The notes beneath the pieces were generated by a model. It was not told the DNA's origin and made no database searches. It worked only from the letters and a program-made list of their open reading frames with translations. From Oscillospiraceae bacterium (GTDB lineage Bacteria; Bacillota; Clostridia; Oscillospirales; Butyricicoccaceae), in NCBI GenBank assembly GCA_902797555.1, contig CADBTM010000037.1, positions 1-9,568 on the forward strand: a stretch of 9,568 nt of DNA, read 5' to 3'. The position numbers and the translations under genes were made by a program. Positions 1 to 6,283 of this stretch are shown piece after piece (position 1 is the first letter of the stretch; every line of letters starts with the position of its first letter).

Positions 1-158
1 GAAAAATCGCCGCAAATCAGCAGAACATCCTCATCCCGCAAAACGGAAAGCCCGTCCAGCAGCTTTTCCCGATAGCCCTGCCACGCGCCGCCGAAAACAT
101 CCATCGGCTTGTCGCAGCCCTCGGAAAGATGGGTATCGCCGATTACATAAAGCGCCAT
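1..158 (-). CDS. Metallophosphoesterase, N-terminal part (cut by window edge)
   Basis: Only the first 52 residues are in the window; the gene continues past the left edge. The protein starts MALYVIGDTHLS, giving the D-x-H metal-binding motif of calcineurin-like phosphoesterases (D8, H10). The sequence ends at ICGDF, the beginning of the second metal motif (GD). The segment KPMDVFGGAW between them resembles a Firmicutes group annotated as predicted phosphohydrolase. The substrate cannot be told from this fragment. The ATG at 158 is preceded by AAAGGAG at good spacing, which supports this start. It lies 16 nt after the yraN stop on the same strand, so it is probably the next gene of the lepB-rbgA-rnhB-yraN transcript. 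The superfamily call is fairly sure; the subfamily is not. Confidence 0.82.
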   Translation of the reverse strand, partial: MALYVIGDTHLSEGCDKPMDVFGGAWQGYREKLLDGLSVLRDEDVLLICGDF

Positions 159-174
159 TCCTGCTCCTTTTTCC

Positions 175-528
175 TTAAATCGATGCGTCAAATGCGTTTT
201 CCGTATGAAGCAGCCGCCGGGTTCCGGTGTAAACCTCCACCACGTCAAATCGTGCGGGCAGGTCACAGCTTTTTTCCGCCAGCCACATGGATGCCGCCGC
301 ACGCAGCTTTCGCTGCTTTTGATATGTGACAGCCTCGATGGCGGAAGAAAAGCGGTCGTCCCGGCGCAGCTTGACCTCCACAAAAACGATCAGACCGTCT
401 TTCTTTGCCACAAGGTCAAGCTCGCCCCAGCGGCAGTGATAGTTGCGATCCACGATCTGGTAGCCCTTGCCGGCGAGATAGTCGGCGGCAAGCTGCTCCC
501 CCGCTCTGCCCCGTTCGGAGGTGTTCAT
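175..528 (-). CDS. yraN: YraN/UPF0102 family endonuclease-like protein
   Basis: This 117-residue protein has the usual length for the UPF0102 family. The N-terminus reads as an alpha-helical GRAGEQLAADYLAGKGY, followed by RNYHCRWGELDLVAKKDG and VFVEVKLR. The residues E36, D38, E51 and K53 form the D/E-x(n)-E-x-K pattern of a restriction-endonuclease-like fold, so a nuclease acting on DNA or branched structures is the usual inference; the cellular role is not established. The ATG at 528 overlaps the rnhB stop by 4 nt (ATGA), and a GGAGG site sits 7 nt upstream inside rnhB, which fixes this start against a much longer upstream reading. Its position directly after rnhB is a common arrangement in Firmicutes and other bacteria and hints at nucleic-acid maintenance. 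Confidence 0.93.
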   Translation of the reverse strand: MNTSERGRAGEQLAADYLAGKGYQIVDRNYHCRWGELDLVAKKDGLIVFVEVKLRRDDRFSSAIEAVTYQKQRKLRAAASMWLAEKSCDLPARFDVVEVYTGTRRLLHTENAFDASI

Positions 529-1133
529 CGCTGTTCCTCCGGCAGGATCTTTTTGAGAAAGCTCCTGCGATGGACGGGAGATGCGCCGTATTGCCGCAGA
601 CGCTCCACATGGAGCGCCGTGGGATACCCCTTGTGCTTTGCAAAGGCGTATTGGGGATAAAGCTTGTCCAGCTCCAGCATCGCCCGATCCCGGGAGACCT
701 TGGCCAGAATGGAGGCCGCGGCGATCGAGGCGCTTTTTCCGTCGCCGCCCACAATCAGCACGGTGGGCGCCTGCTCCGGCTTTGGATCCCGATTGCCGTC
801 CACAAGGATGAGATCGGGAACGATCGTCAGCGCGGAAACTGCCCGGCGCATGGCCAGCAGGCGCGCCTGTAAAATATTGATCTCGTCGATCTCCTGCTCG
901 GTGGCATAGGCCACAGCCCACGCCCGGGCACGGGAGACGATCTGAGGATAGAGGGCTTCCCGTTTTTTCTCCGAAAGCTTTTTGGAGTCATTCAGCCCCT
1001 CGATGGGATCGTCGGGATCGAGGATGACGGCGGCGGCATACACCGACCCCGCCAGCGGACCGCAGCCCGCCTCGTCCACACCGCAGAGAGCCGCAACGCT
1101 CCCCTGCCGATACTGCTCGTCAAAAGCGTACAT
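525..1133 (-). CDS. rnhB: Ribonuclease HII
   Basis: This 202-residue cytoplasmic enzyme cuts RNA in RNA/DNA hybrids and nicks at single ribonucleotides misincorporated in DNA. The family hallmarks are in order: CGVDEAGCGPLAG near the N-terminus (D20, E21), NDSKKLSEKKRE (48-59), LVDGN (D112), GGDGKSASIAAASILAKVSRDR (D131), and HKGYPTALHVERLRQYGASPVHRRSF at the end. D20, E21, D112 and D131 match the four acidic metal ligands in spacing. The so-called GRG motif after DEA reads G23-C24-G25, with cysteine in place of arginine. The ATG at 1133 directly abuts the rbgA stop (TAAATG), with GAGG 8 nt upstream in rbgA. The 3' end overlaps yraN by 4 nt. Length and order fit a complete functional gene. 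Confidence 0.96.
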   Translation of the reverse strand: MYAFDEQYRQGSVAALCGVDEAGCGPLAGSVYAAAVILDPDDPIEGLNDSKKLSEKKREALYPQIVSRARAWAVAYATEQEIDEINILQARLLAMRRAVSALTIVPDLILVDGNRDPKPEQAPTVLIVGGDGKSASIAAASILAKVSRDRAMLELDKLYPQYAFAKHKGYPTALHVERLRQYGASPVHRRSFLKKILPEEQR

Positions 1134-1991
1134 TTATGCTTCCTCAGGCGGGAGTTCCAGCGTGATGCGCCCCAGCTTGCCTCCGCGGAACTCGTCCAGA
1201 AAAACCTTTGCCATGCGGAGGGTGTCATACTCTCCCCGTCCGGCCAAAAAGCCTCGCTTTTGCGCCATTTCGGTGAGGGTTTCGTAGGGCTGATCCCCGT
1301 TGACAGCTGTAATGCCATATCGCTTTACAATCGCCTCGGGAGAAGCGGTTTGCAGCTGAACGATCAGCCTGCATGCCAGATCCTCCAGATCGAGGATCTC
1401 GTCCCGGATCGTTCCGGTAAAGGCCAGCAGATAGCCCATCTCGTCGGTGTCGATTTTCGGCCAGAGCATGCCCGGCGTGTCCATAAAATCAAATCCGCCG
1501 GAAAGAGAAAACCACTGTTTTCCCCGGGTCACGCCCGGCTTGTCCGCCGCAACGGCGGATTTCCGTCCCAAAAGACGATTGATAAACGAACTCTTCCCCA
1601 CGTTGGGGATGCCCATGATCATGATGCGGACCGCTTTTCCCTGCTGCCCTTTTGCGGCACGGCGCTCGATCAGATCGGCACAGGCGCTTTGGGCGCAGGA
1701 TCGGAAGGTGTTTTGAAAGCCGCCTTTTTTGCTGTCGGCCTCCATAACGGTAAGCCCCTGTTTGCGGTACCACGCCGCCCACCTTGCGGTGGCGGCGGGA
1801 TCGGCCTGATCCGCCCGGTTGAGCACCAGCATGCGGCGCTTGCCCGCGCACAGGCGATCCAGATCGGGATTGCGGGAAGACAGCGGGATGCGGGCGTCGA
1901 TGAGCTCGCACACCAGATCGATGTTTTTCATATCCTCCTGCATGACCCGACGGGTCTTGGCCATATGGCCGGGATACCAATTGATACTCAC
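1134..1991 (-). CDS. rbgA: Ribosome biogenesis GTPase RbgA (YlqF)
   Basis: This 285-residue circularly permuted GTPase is needed for late maturation of the 50S subunit in Bacillus. The GTPase motifs come in permuted order: G4 first (NRAD, residues 58-61), then G1/P-loop GIPNVGKSS (127-135), a G2-like threonine in PGVTRGKQW (T155), and G3 DTPG (171-174). The N-terminal NWYPGHMAKTRR and DARIPLSSRNP are typical of RbgA, and the C-terminal ANTAR-like part ends in QKRGFLAG and FRGGKLGRITLELP. Length is close to the 282 residues of the B. subtilis protein. I chose the GTG at 1991 because family members begin M-x-I-x-W-x-PGHM; the longer open reading runs back into lepB and has no homology. GTG overlaps the lepB stop (GTGA), with only a weak SD, so translation is probably coupled. 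The G4 lysine is arginine here. Confidence 0.96.
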   Translation of the reverse strand: MSINWYPGHMAKTRRVMQEDMKNIDLVCELIDARIPLSSRNPDLDRLCAGKRRMLVLNRADQADPAATARWAAWYRKQGLTVMEADSKKGGFQNTFRSCAQSACADLIERRAAKGQQGKAVRIMIMGIPNVGKSSFINRLLGRKSAVAADKPGVTRGKQWFSLSGGFDFMDTPGMLWPKIDTDEMGYLLAFTGTIRDEILDLEDLACRLIVQLQTASPEAIVKRYGITAVNGDQPYETLTEMAQKRGFLAGRGEYDTLRMAKVFLDEFRGGKLGRITLELPPEEA

Positions 1992-2617
1992 CGGACACCG
2001 CCGATCTTGTTCAGCGGCCAGACGCGGAAAAGCACCTTGCCCACCACTCTCTCGCAGTCGATCTCGTCCACGTCCTGCCAACGGCTGTCGGTGCTGCCGT
2101 TGCGATTGTCGCCCATGACAAAGACATGCCCCTCGGATACGGTGAAGGGGTACACCTGATCGCCGTGCTTGTTGGGAGAGATCAGCTCGTAGATATAAGG
2201 CTCGGTGAGGACGGCGCCGTTGAGGATCACGTGACCGTCGGCGGCGATGTCCAGGGTGTCCCCTTCCAGAGCGATGACCCGCTTGACCAGCGCCTCCCCG
2301 CCAAAGGCGTCGGAGGTGCAGACAATGATATCGCCCCGCTGGGGCTCGTCATAGCCCGCAATCTGCAAAACCACCTGATCCCGCTGTTCCAGCGTATCAT
2401 ACATGGAGGAGCCCACCACGCCGGAAAGCCGCAGGAAAAAGGTGTTGACGCACACCAGAACGGTGAGCACAACGGTCAGCGCCTGTGCCCAAAAGAAAAA
2501 CTCCTTTGCGGGAGTGCTGCTGTCCTCTTCCTTCAGATGCTTCGGAGCGCTTTTCTGCGTGCTGCCCCTGCTTTGTACGGCAGTCTCAGGCTCCCGTTCG
2601 GTTTTCCTGTCTTCCAT
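1988..2617 (-). CDS. lepB: Signal peptidase I
   Basis: This 209-residue membrane protease removes signal peptides from exported proteins. A charged cytoplasmic tail of about 39 residues precedes one transmembrane segment (about 40-64). The catalytic serine is S71 in VVGSSMYDTL, the general base is K112 in ALVKRVIALEGDT, and the box E motif GDNRNGSTDSR covers 169-179. The usual proline of SMxPT is aspartate here (SMYDT). The ATG at 2617 has AAGGAG 8 nt upstream; a GTG three codons earlier would sit on top of the SD site and is unlikely. The gene begins only 17 nt after the T-run of the rplS terminator, and its stop overlaps the rbgA start. The order rplS-lepB-rbgA is standard in Clostridia. 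Confidence 0.95.
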   Translation of the reverse strand: MEDRKTEREPETAVQSRGSTQKSAPKHLKEEDSSTPAKEFFFWAQALTVVLTVLVCVNTFFLRLSGVVGSSMYDTLEQRDQVVLQIAGYDEPQRGDIIVCTSDAFGGEALVKRVIALEGDTLDIAADGHVILNGAVLTEPYIYELISPNKHGDQVYPFTVSEGHVFVMGDNRNGSTDSRWQDVDEIDCERVVGKVLFRVWPLNKIGGVR

Positions 2618-2634
2618 ATCCCACACTCCTTGGG

Positions 2635-2668
2635 AAAAAATAAGAGGGACGAAAGAAGTCCGTCCCTC
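2635..2668 (-). terminator. Intrinsic terminator after rplS
   Basis: On the minus strand an 8-bp perfect stem GAGGGACG / CGTCCCTC (2668-2661 and 2651-2644) with a 9-nt loop is followed by TTATTTTTT (2643-2635). This is a textbook Rho-independent terminator. It starts 14 nt after the rplS stop and ends just before the lepB SD site, so it can only act on transcripts coming from rplS. Partial read-through would set a lower level of lepB-rbgA-rnhB-yraN than of rplS. Confidence 0.87.
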
Positions 2669-2682
2669 CGATTTTGTCAGAC

Positions 2683-3024
2683 TCAGATGTCCTCTTTGAC
2701 TTTGGCGGCCTTACCAACGCGATCACGCAGATAGTAGAGCTTGGCGCGGCGGACTTTACCTTTTCTGACGACCTCAAACTTCTCCACGTTGGGAGAATGG
2801 ATGGGGAAGGTTTTCTCCACGCCTACACCGTAAGACATACGGCGAACGGTGACGGTCTCCTGGATGCCGCCGTGCTTTCTGGCAATGACGGTGCCCTCAA
2901 AGACCTGGATTCTCTCGCGGGAGCCTTCCTTGATCTTGGCGTGTACACGAATGGTATCGCCGATGTTGAAATTGGCAGCGTTCTCTTTCAGCTGCGCGTC
3001 TGTCAGGTGCTTGATCAGATCCAT
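2683..3024 (-). CDS. rplS: 50S ribosomal protein L19
   Basis: This 113-residue protein of the large subunit lies near the 30S-50S interface. The sequence is typical of L19 throughout: MDLIKHLTDAQLKENAANFN, GDTIRVHAKIKEG, RIQVFEGTVIARKHGG, ETVTVRRMSYGVGVEKTFP, HSPNVEKFEVVRKGKVRRAKLYYLRDRVGKAAKVKE. The ATG at 3024 matches the conserved family start. An upstream in-frame ATG at 3045 would add seven residues that family members lack, and the SD-like AAAGGA (3040-3035) fits the downstream ATG at 10-nt spacing. The gene has its own promoter at 3127-3099 and an intrinsic terminator after it. In most Firmicutes it follows trmD; here it follows the DUF2344 gene. Confidence 0.98.
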   Translation of the reverse strand: MDLIKHLTDAQLKENAANFNIGDTIRVHAKIKEGSRERIQVFEGTVIARKHGGIQETVTVRRMSYGVGVEKTFPIHSPNVEKFEVVRKGKVRRAKLYYLRDRVGKAAKVKEDI

Positions 3025-3092
3025 AATCCAATTTTCCTTTCTCATAGGCGTTCGTGCCCTGACATTGGCAGAGGACCGCCCGTAATACATGC
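3025..3092 (-). promoter_or_regulatory. 5' leader of rplS, possible structured mRNA
   Basis: From the predicted transcription start near 3092 to the rplS ATG there are about 68 nt. They include a short hairpin GGCGG-TCCT-CTGCC (3080-3067, one G-U pair) and, further on, a weak GC-rich pairing near 3060-3046, before the SD-like AAAGGA. Bacillus rplS is known to carry an L19 leader structure thought to mediate autoregulation. I cannot confirm that this leader matches that family; the structure seen here is short and may be incidental. Confidence 0.35.
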
Positions 3093-3098
3093 TTGATT

Positions 3099-3127
3099 AT
3101 AATACCATACTCCAAACGAAAATGCAA
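3099..3127 (-). promoter_or_regulatory. Sigma-A type promoter for rplS
   Basis: On the minus strand a -35 box TTGCAT (3127-3122) and a -10 box TATTAT (3104-3099) are separated by exactly 17 nt. The bases TGG just before the -10 give an extended -10 element. The boxes lie immediately after the stop codon of the DUF2344 gene, and transcription would start near 3092. No terminator is visible between the DUF2344 stop and this promoter, so rplS may also receive read-through. Confidence 0.8.
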
Positions 3128-3130
3128 GGA

Positions 3131-3772
3131 TTATTCCCAAAAAATTTGACAATTTTGATCCAGAATTCCCGTGCGGAGATAGTGCGCTGTGGCATCTTCC
3201 GGGGTCAGCCCGGCAGATTTGAGGGCTTTTACCAGATACATGGGGTTGAGCGGGTCGTTTCCTGCGGCCAAAATGCAGGTGCAGACGGTCTTCTCCCCCT
3301 CTGTGCGGAAGGTAAGATCGCGGATATAGTCCCGCACGTCCACCTCCCTGCTCCCCCGCTTGGAGCGCTTTTCCACCAAAACGGGCGAATCGAACAGAGC
3401 GGACATGGCATTCTCATTCCCCTTGGGCAGGGTGATCCGATAGGCGCAATAGCCGATCTGATTCACCGGGCGATCGGCCTTTCCGGCGGAAAGCACCCGC
3501 ATCCCCCGGGGAAGCGCCCCATTGATCGACGGGACAAAGCCTTGAGGAAGCTCGTCGCAGGTCAGCTCCAGGTCACACAGGTCGCACACGGTTTCATATC
3601 CGGTGGAAAGAGGCACCACCACCGACATTTCAATGTGGGGGTTAAAGCCCTGAGAGTACTTTACCGGAATGCCCGCCCGGACGAAGCTGCGCTGAAAGCA
3701 TTTCATCAGATCCAGATGGGAAAGATAGGCGGCGGTGTCCCGCTTTTCAAAGCAAAATCGCACCTTAAACAT
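3131..3772 (-). CDS. Radical SAM-linked DUF2344 protein (TIGR03936-like)
   Basis: This 213-residue protein is of a family nearly always encoded beside, or fused to, a large radical SAM protein. Recognisable motifs are the N-terminal FKVRFCFEKRDTAAYLSHLDLMKCFQRS (2-30), KYSQGFNPHIEMS (38-50) and a central PLSTGYETVCDLCDLEL. It has no transmembrane segment and no iron-sulfur cluster motif. No biochemical function is established to my knowledge; constant pairing suggests it binds the substrate of, or forms a complex with, the radical SAM enzyme. The ATG at 3772 overlaps the end of the radical SAM gene by 8 nt, and a GGAGGAGG site sits inside that gene's last codons. The two products are therefore likely made in matched amounts. 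The stop is followed directly by the rplS promoter. Confidence 0.88.
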   Translation of the reverse strand: MFKVRFCFEKRDTAAYLSHLDLMKCFQRSFVRAGIPVKYSQGFNPHIEMSVVVPLSTGYETVCDLCDLELTCDELPQGFVPSINGALPRGMRVLSAGKADRPVNQIGYCAYRITLPKGNENAMSALFDSPVLVEKRSKRGSREVDVRDYIRDLTFRTEGEKTVCTCILAAGNDPLNPMYLVKALKSAGLTPEDATAHYLRTGILDQNCQIFWE

Positions 3773-5600
3773 CGCATCTTCCTCCTCCCGTCAGGCTGAG
3801 CGCACCGCAGTTGCGGCAGCCCGCCTTGCAGTCGGGCGTGGCGATCCCCTTTTTCGCCTGCTCCAGCTCGCTGTAAAGATATCGCTTTGTGACGCCGGAG
3901 GAGATATGCTCCCACGGGAGGATATCCTCCCACGCAAGCTCCCGGTTGGCGTAAAAGGCGGGATCGATCCCGCAGTCGGCAAAGGCCTGCATCCATGCCT
4001 CAAAATTGAAGTTTTCGTCCCAGCCGTCCAGACGGCAGCCCAGCTGCCACGCACGAACCAGAACGGCGGAAAGCTTTCTGTCCCCTCTTGCCAGCACCGC
4101 CTCCAAAAAGCTGGTCTGGTAATTGTGGATGCTGTAGGTGACGTTTTTGATCTTGAGGCTGTCCATCAAGATCTGCTTGCGGCGCTGGGCTTCCTCCTCG
4201 GAGATCTGTCCCAGCCACTGGAAAGGCGTCTGCGCCTTGGGAACAAAGATGGAGATGCCCACATTGATCCGCACACCCCGGGCTTTGTTTTTGCCGTATT
4301 CCCGGAAGGTGGCGATCACATGGCGGACGATCTGGGAGATGCCCAAAAGATCCTCGTCGGTCTCGGTGGGCAGGCCCATCATGAAATAGAGCTTGACCCC
4401 GTTGTACCCGGCGGCAAAGGCCACCTTGCAGGCCTCCAGCAGATCCTCCTCCCGGAGGTTTTTGTTGATGACGTCCCGCAGACGCTGGGTGCCCGCCTCG
4501 GGGGCAAAGGTCAGGCCGCTTTTGCGCACCTTCTGGATGTTTTGCACCAGATCCAGATTGAAGGAATCCGCCCGCAGCGAGGGCAGCGCGAGGCTGACGT
4601 GCATGGGCTCGAAATAGTCCACCAGCGACTCGCACAGGGTTTCCAGATGGGGATAGTCGCTGGAGCTGAGGCTGGTGAGGGAGACCTCGTCCCAGCCGGT
4701 GGAGGCGATGAGTGCCTTTGCCTGTTTTTCCAGCGTTTCGGGCTTTTTTGCCCGGATGGGGCGATAGGTGTAGCCTGCCTGGCAAAAGCGGCATCCCCGG
4801 CGACATCCCCGGAACAGCTCCACCATCGCCCGGTCAAAGACGATCTCGGTGGAGGGGACGATGAACCTGTCGGGATAGTAGGATTTGTCAAAGTCCTTGA
4901 CCACCCGCTTTTTTACCACAGCGGGAGCGGTATCCTTGGGGGTGACCGAGGCGATCCTGCCGTCCTCGGTGTAGATCACGTCATAGAGCGAGGGAACATA
5001 GATCCCGCCGATCTTTGCCGCCTCCCGCAAAAAGGCCTGCTTGTCCATGCCCGCTTCTCTGGCGCGGCGATAGAGGGCGACGATCTCCGGCCACATCTCC
5101 TCCCCCTCGCCGATCATGATCAGGTCAAAAAAGTCGGCCATGGGCTCCACGTTGTAAACGCAGGGTCCGCCCGCCGCCACCAGGGGAGTCAGGCTTGTCC
5201 GCTGGGAAGAACGCAGAGGCACGCCTGCCAGATCCAGCATATTGAGCACGCCGGTATAGTTCATCTCGTACTGCAGGGTAAAGCCGAGAATGTCAAACTC
5301 CCCCACCGGGTCGCCGCTTTCCAGCGCATATAGGGGCTGGCCGCGCTTGCGCATCTCGGCCTCCATATCGAGGAAGGGCGCATATGCGCGCTCGCACCAC
5401 ACGCCGTCCATGCTGTTCAGAAGGCCGTACAGGATTTTGGAACCCAGATGGGACATGCCGATTTCATAGATATCGGGAAAGCAAAAGGCAAAGCGCACGT
5501 CCACGTCTTTTTTGTCTTTATAGATCGCGTTGTATTCCCCGCCGGTATAGCGCGCAGGCTTGCGCACATTTTCCAGACAGGCGCGGATCGTTTCGTTCAT
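3765..5600 (-). CDS. Large radical SAM protein (TIGR03960-like)
   Basis: This 611-residue protein has an N-terminal region of about 240 residues (FCFPDIYEIGMSHLGSKILY, FDILGFTLQYEMNYTG, GGPCVYNVEPMADFFDLIMIGEGEE) that resembles the B12-binding-like fold of many radical SAM enzymes. The core follows with ELFRGCRRGCRFCQAG, giving C266, C270 and C273 for the 4Fe-4S cluster that cleaves S-adenosylmethionine. TFAPEAGTQRLRDVINKN and GVKLYFMMGLPTET are typical downstream core motifs. The C-terminus carries a second CxxxCxxC (C591, C595, C598). The reaction is unknown. I chose the ATG at 5600, which has GGAGG about 9 nt upstream; a TTG six codons earlier would overlap that SD. It starts 38 nt after the M50 protease stop and overlaps the DUF2344 gene, so the three form one likely operon. 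Confidence 0.92.
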   Translation of the reverse strand: MNETIRACLENVRKPARYTGGEYNAIYKDKKDVDVRFAFCFPDIYEIGMSHLGSKILYGLLNSMDGVWCERAYAPFLDMEAEMRKRGQPLYALESGDPVGEFDILGFTLQYEMNYTGVLNMLDLAGVPLRSSQRTSLTPLVAAGGPCVYNVEPMADFFDLIMIGEGEEMWPEIVALYRRAREAGMDKQAFLREAAKIGGIYVPSLYDVIYTEDGRIASVTPKDTAPAVVKKRVVKDFDKSYYPDRFIVPSTEIVFDRAMVELFRGCRRGCRFCQAGYTYRPIRAKKPETLEKQAKALIASTGWDEVSLTSLSSSDYPHLETLCESLVDYFEPMHVSLALPSLRADSFNLDLVQNIQKVRKSGLTFAPEAGTQRLRDVINKNLREEDLLEACKVAFAAGYNGVKLYFMMGLPTETDEDLLGISQIVRHVIATFREYGKNKARGVRINVGISIFVPKAQTPFQWLGQISEEEAQRRKQILMDSLKIKNVTYSIHNYQTSFLEAVLARGDRKLSAVLVRAWQLGCRLDGWDENFNFEAWMQAFADCGIDPAFYANRELAWEDILPWEHISSGVTKRYLYSELEQAKKGIATPDCKAGCRNCGALSLTGGGRCDV

Positions 5601-5638
5601 ATCAGAATCCCTCCACAATGAGAGCTTGAATTTTTATT

Positions 5639-6232
5639 TTATCCGGTTTTTGCGTCTCTGTAAAGCATTTTTTGCAAAACCTGTCCGAAAATCAGTCCTC
5701 CCGCCGCAAAAAGGGTGGGATTGCGGGCAGTCAGCAAAAGCCGCATCCCCGCCGCGAGGAGGGCAAGGCCCACTGCTCCGCTGATCCACAGGGCCGCGCG
5801 CTCCCCTCTCTGGGGAAAGGCGCCGCACAACAGGGCGGACATCGCCCGACCTCCGTCCAGCGGCAGTGCCGGCAGCAGATTGAAGGCCGCCAGCGCCAGA
5901 TGACAGCCCAAAAACAGCTCCAGCCCGGGAAACGGATGGGTTCTTCCCACAGCCGCCAGCACACCGGCGCACAGGAGGTTTGCCCCCGGCCCAGCCAGCG
6001 CGGCGCACGCTTCCGCTCTGTAGGAGAGTTGTCTCCCCGGATAGACCATCTCCAGTCCGGAAAGGCGAAAGCGCAGGGCGCTCACCCCAGCGCCCAAAAG
6101 GCGGAGCGCGATCCAATGTCCTGCCTCGTGGAGCGCCGCGGCCATCCACAATAGCCCCATCCAGCGGGCATCCCACAGGAGGCAGGTCAAAAAAACGGCC
6201 AACAGAAAGGGCTCGCTGAAGGTGACTCGCAT
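5639..6232 (-). CDS. M50 family intramembrane metalloprotease, SpoIVFB-like
   Basis: This 197-residue multi-pass membrane protein has the zinc motif HEAGH (H35, E36, H39) in a hydrophobic helix and NLLPALPLDGGRA (118-130), where D126 is the expected third zinc ligand. This is the signature of site-2-protease-type enzymes. It stops after the membrane core, so it lacks the C-terminal CBS domain of B. subtilis SpoIVFB (288 residues). SpoIVFB cleaves pro-sigma-K at the outer forespore membrane; position just before the radical SAM/DUF2344 pair matches where I recall SpoIVFB-like genes in Clostridia. The assignment to sporulation is inference. The ATG at 6232 has GAGG 6 nt upstream. A longer reading to 6358 would cross the MATE promoter and is rejected. 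A divergent promoter is proposed at 6294-6266. Confidence 0.88.
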   Translation of the reverse strand: MRVTFSEPFLLAVFLTCLLWDARWMGLLWMAAALHEAGHWIALRLLGAGVSALRFRLSGLEMVYPGRQLSYRAEACAALAGPGANLLCAGVLAAVGRTHPFPGLELFLGCHLALAAFNLLPALPLDGGRAMSALLCGAFPQRGERAALWISGAVGLALLAAGMRLLLTARNPTLFAAGGLIFGQVLQKMLYRDAKTG

Positions 6233-6253
6233 AAAAAACCTCGTGAATAAGCC

Positions 6254-6283
6254 TTGACAAGCTGCATGATAATCCGATAGGAT
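6254..6283 (+). promoter_or_regulatory. Sigma-A type promoter for the MATE gene
   Basis: A perfect -35 box TTGACA (6254-6259) is followed after 18 nt by TAGGAT (6278-6283), which matches four of six consensus -10 bases. Transcription would start near 6290, leaving a leader of about 29 nt that contains the SD site AAAGGAG. The site overlaps the proposed minus-strand promoter of the M50 protease gene. Confidence 0.68.

Noticed and set aside
1992..2081. A 30-residue N-terminal extension of RbgA
   Set aside because: It lies in the lepB coding sequence and precedes the conserved N-x-W-x-PGHM start seen in the family.
1260..2159. A 299-codon plus-strand open frame opposite rbgA and lepB
   Set aside because: It covers two clearly identified genes in antisense and reads as low-similarity shadow sequence.
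3025..3045. A seven-residue longer rplS starting at the ATG at 3045
   Set aside because: L19 proteins begin at the MDLI-type start, and the SD-like AAAGGA lies inside the proposed extension.
3735..5333. A 532-codon plus-strand open frame opposite the radical SAM gene
   Set aside because: It lies wholly over well-supported genes, shows no recognisable motif, and has no credible start signal; it reflects codon bias of the opposite strand.
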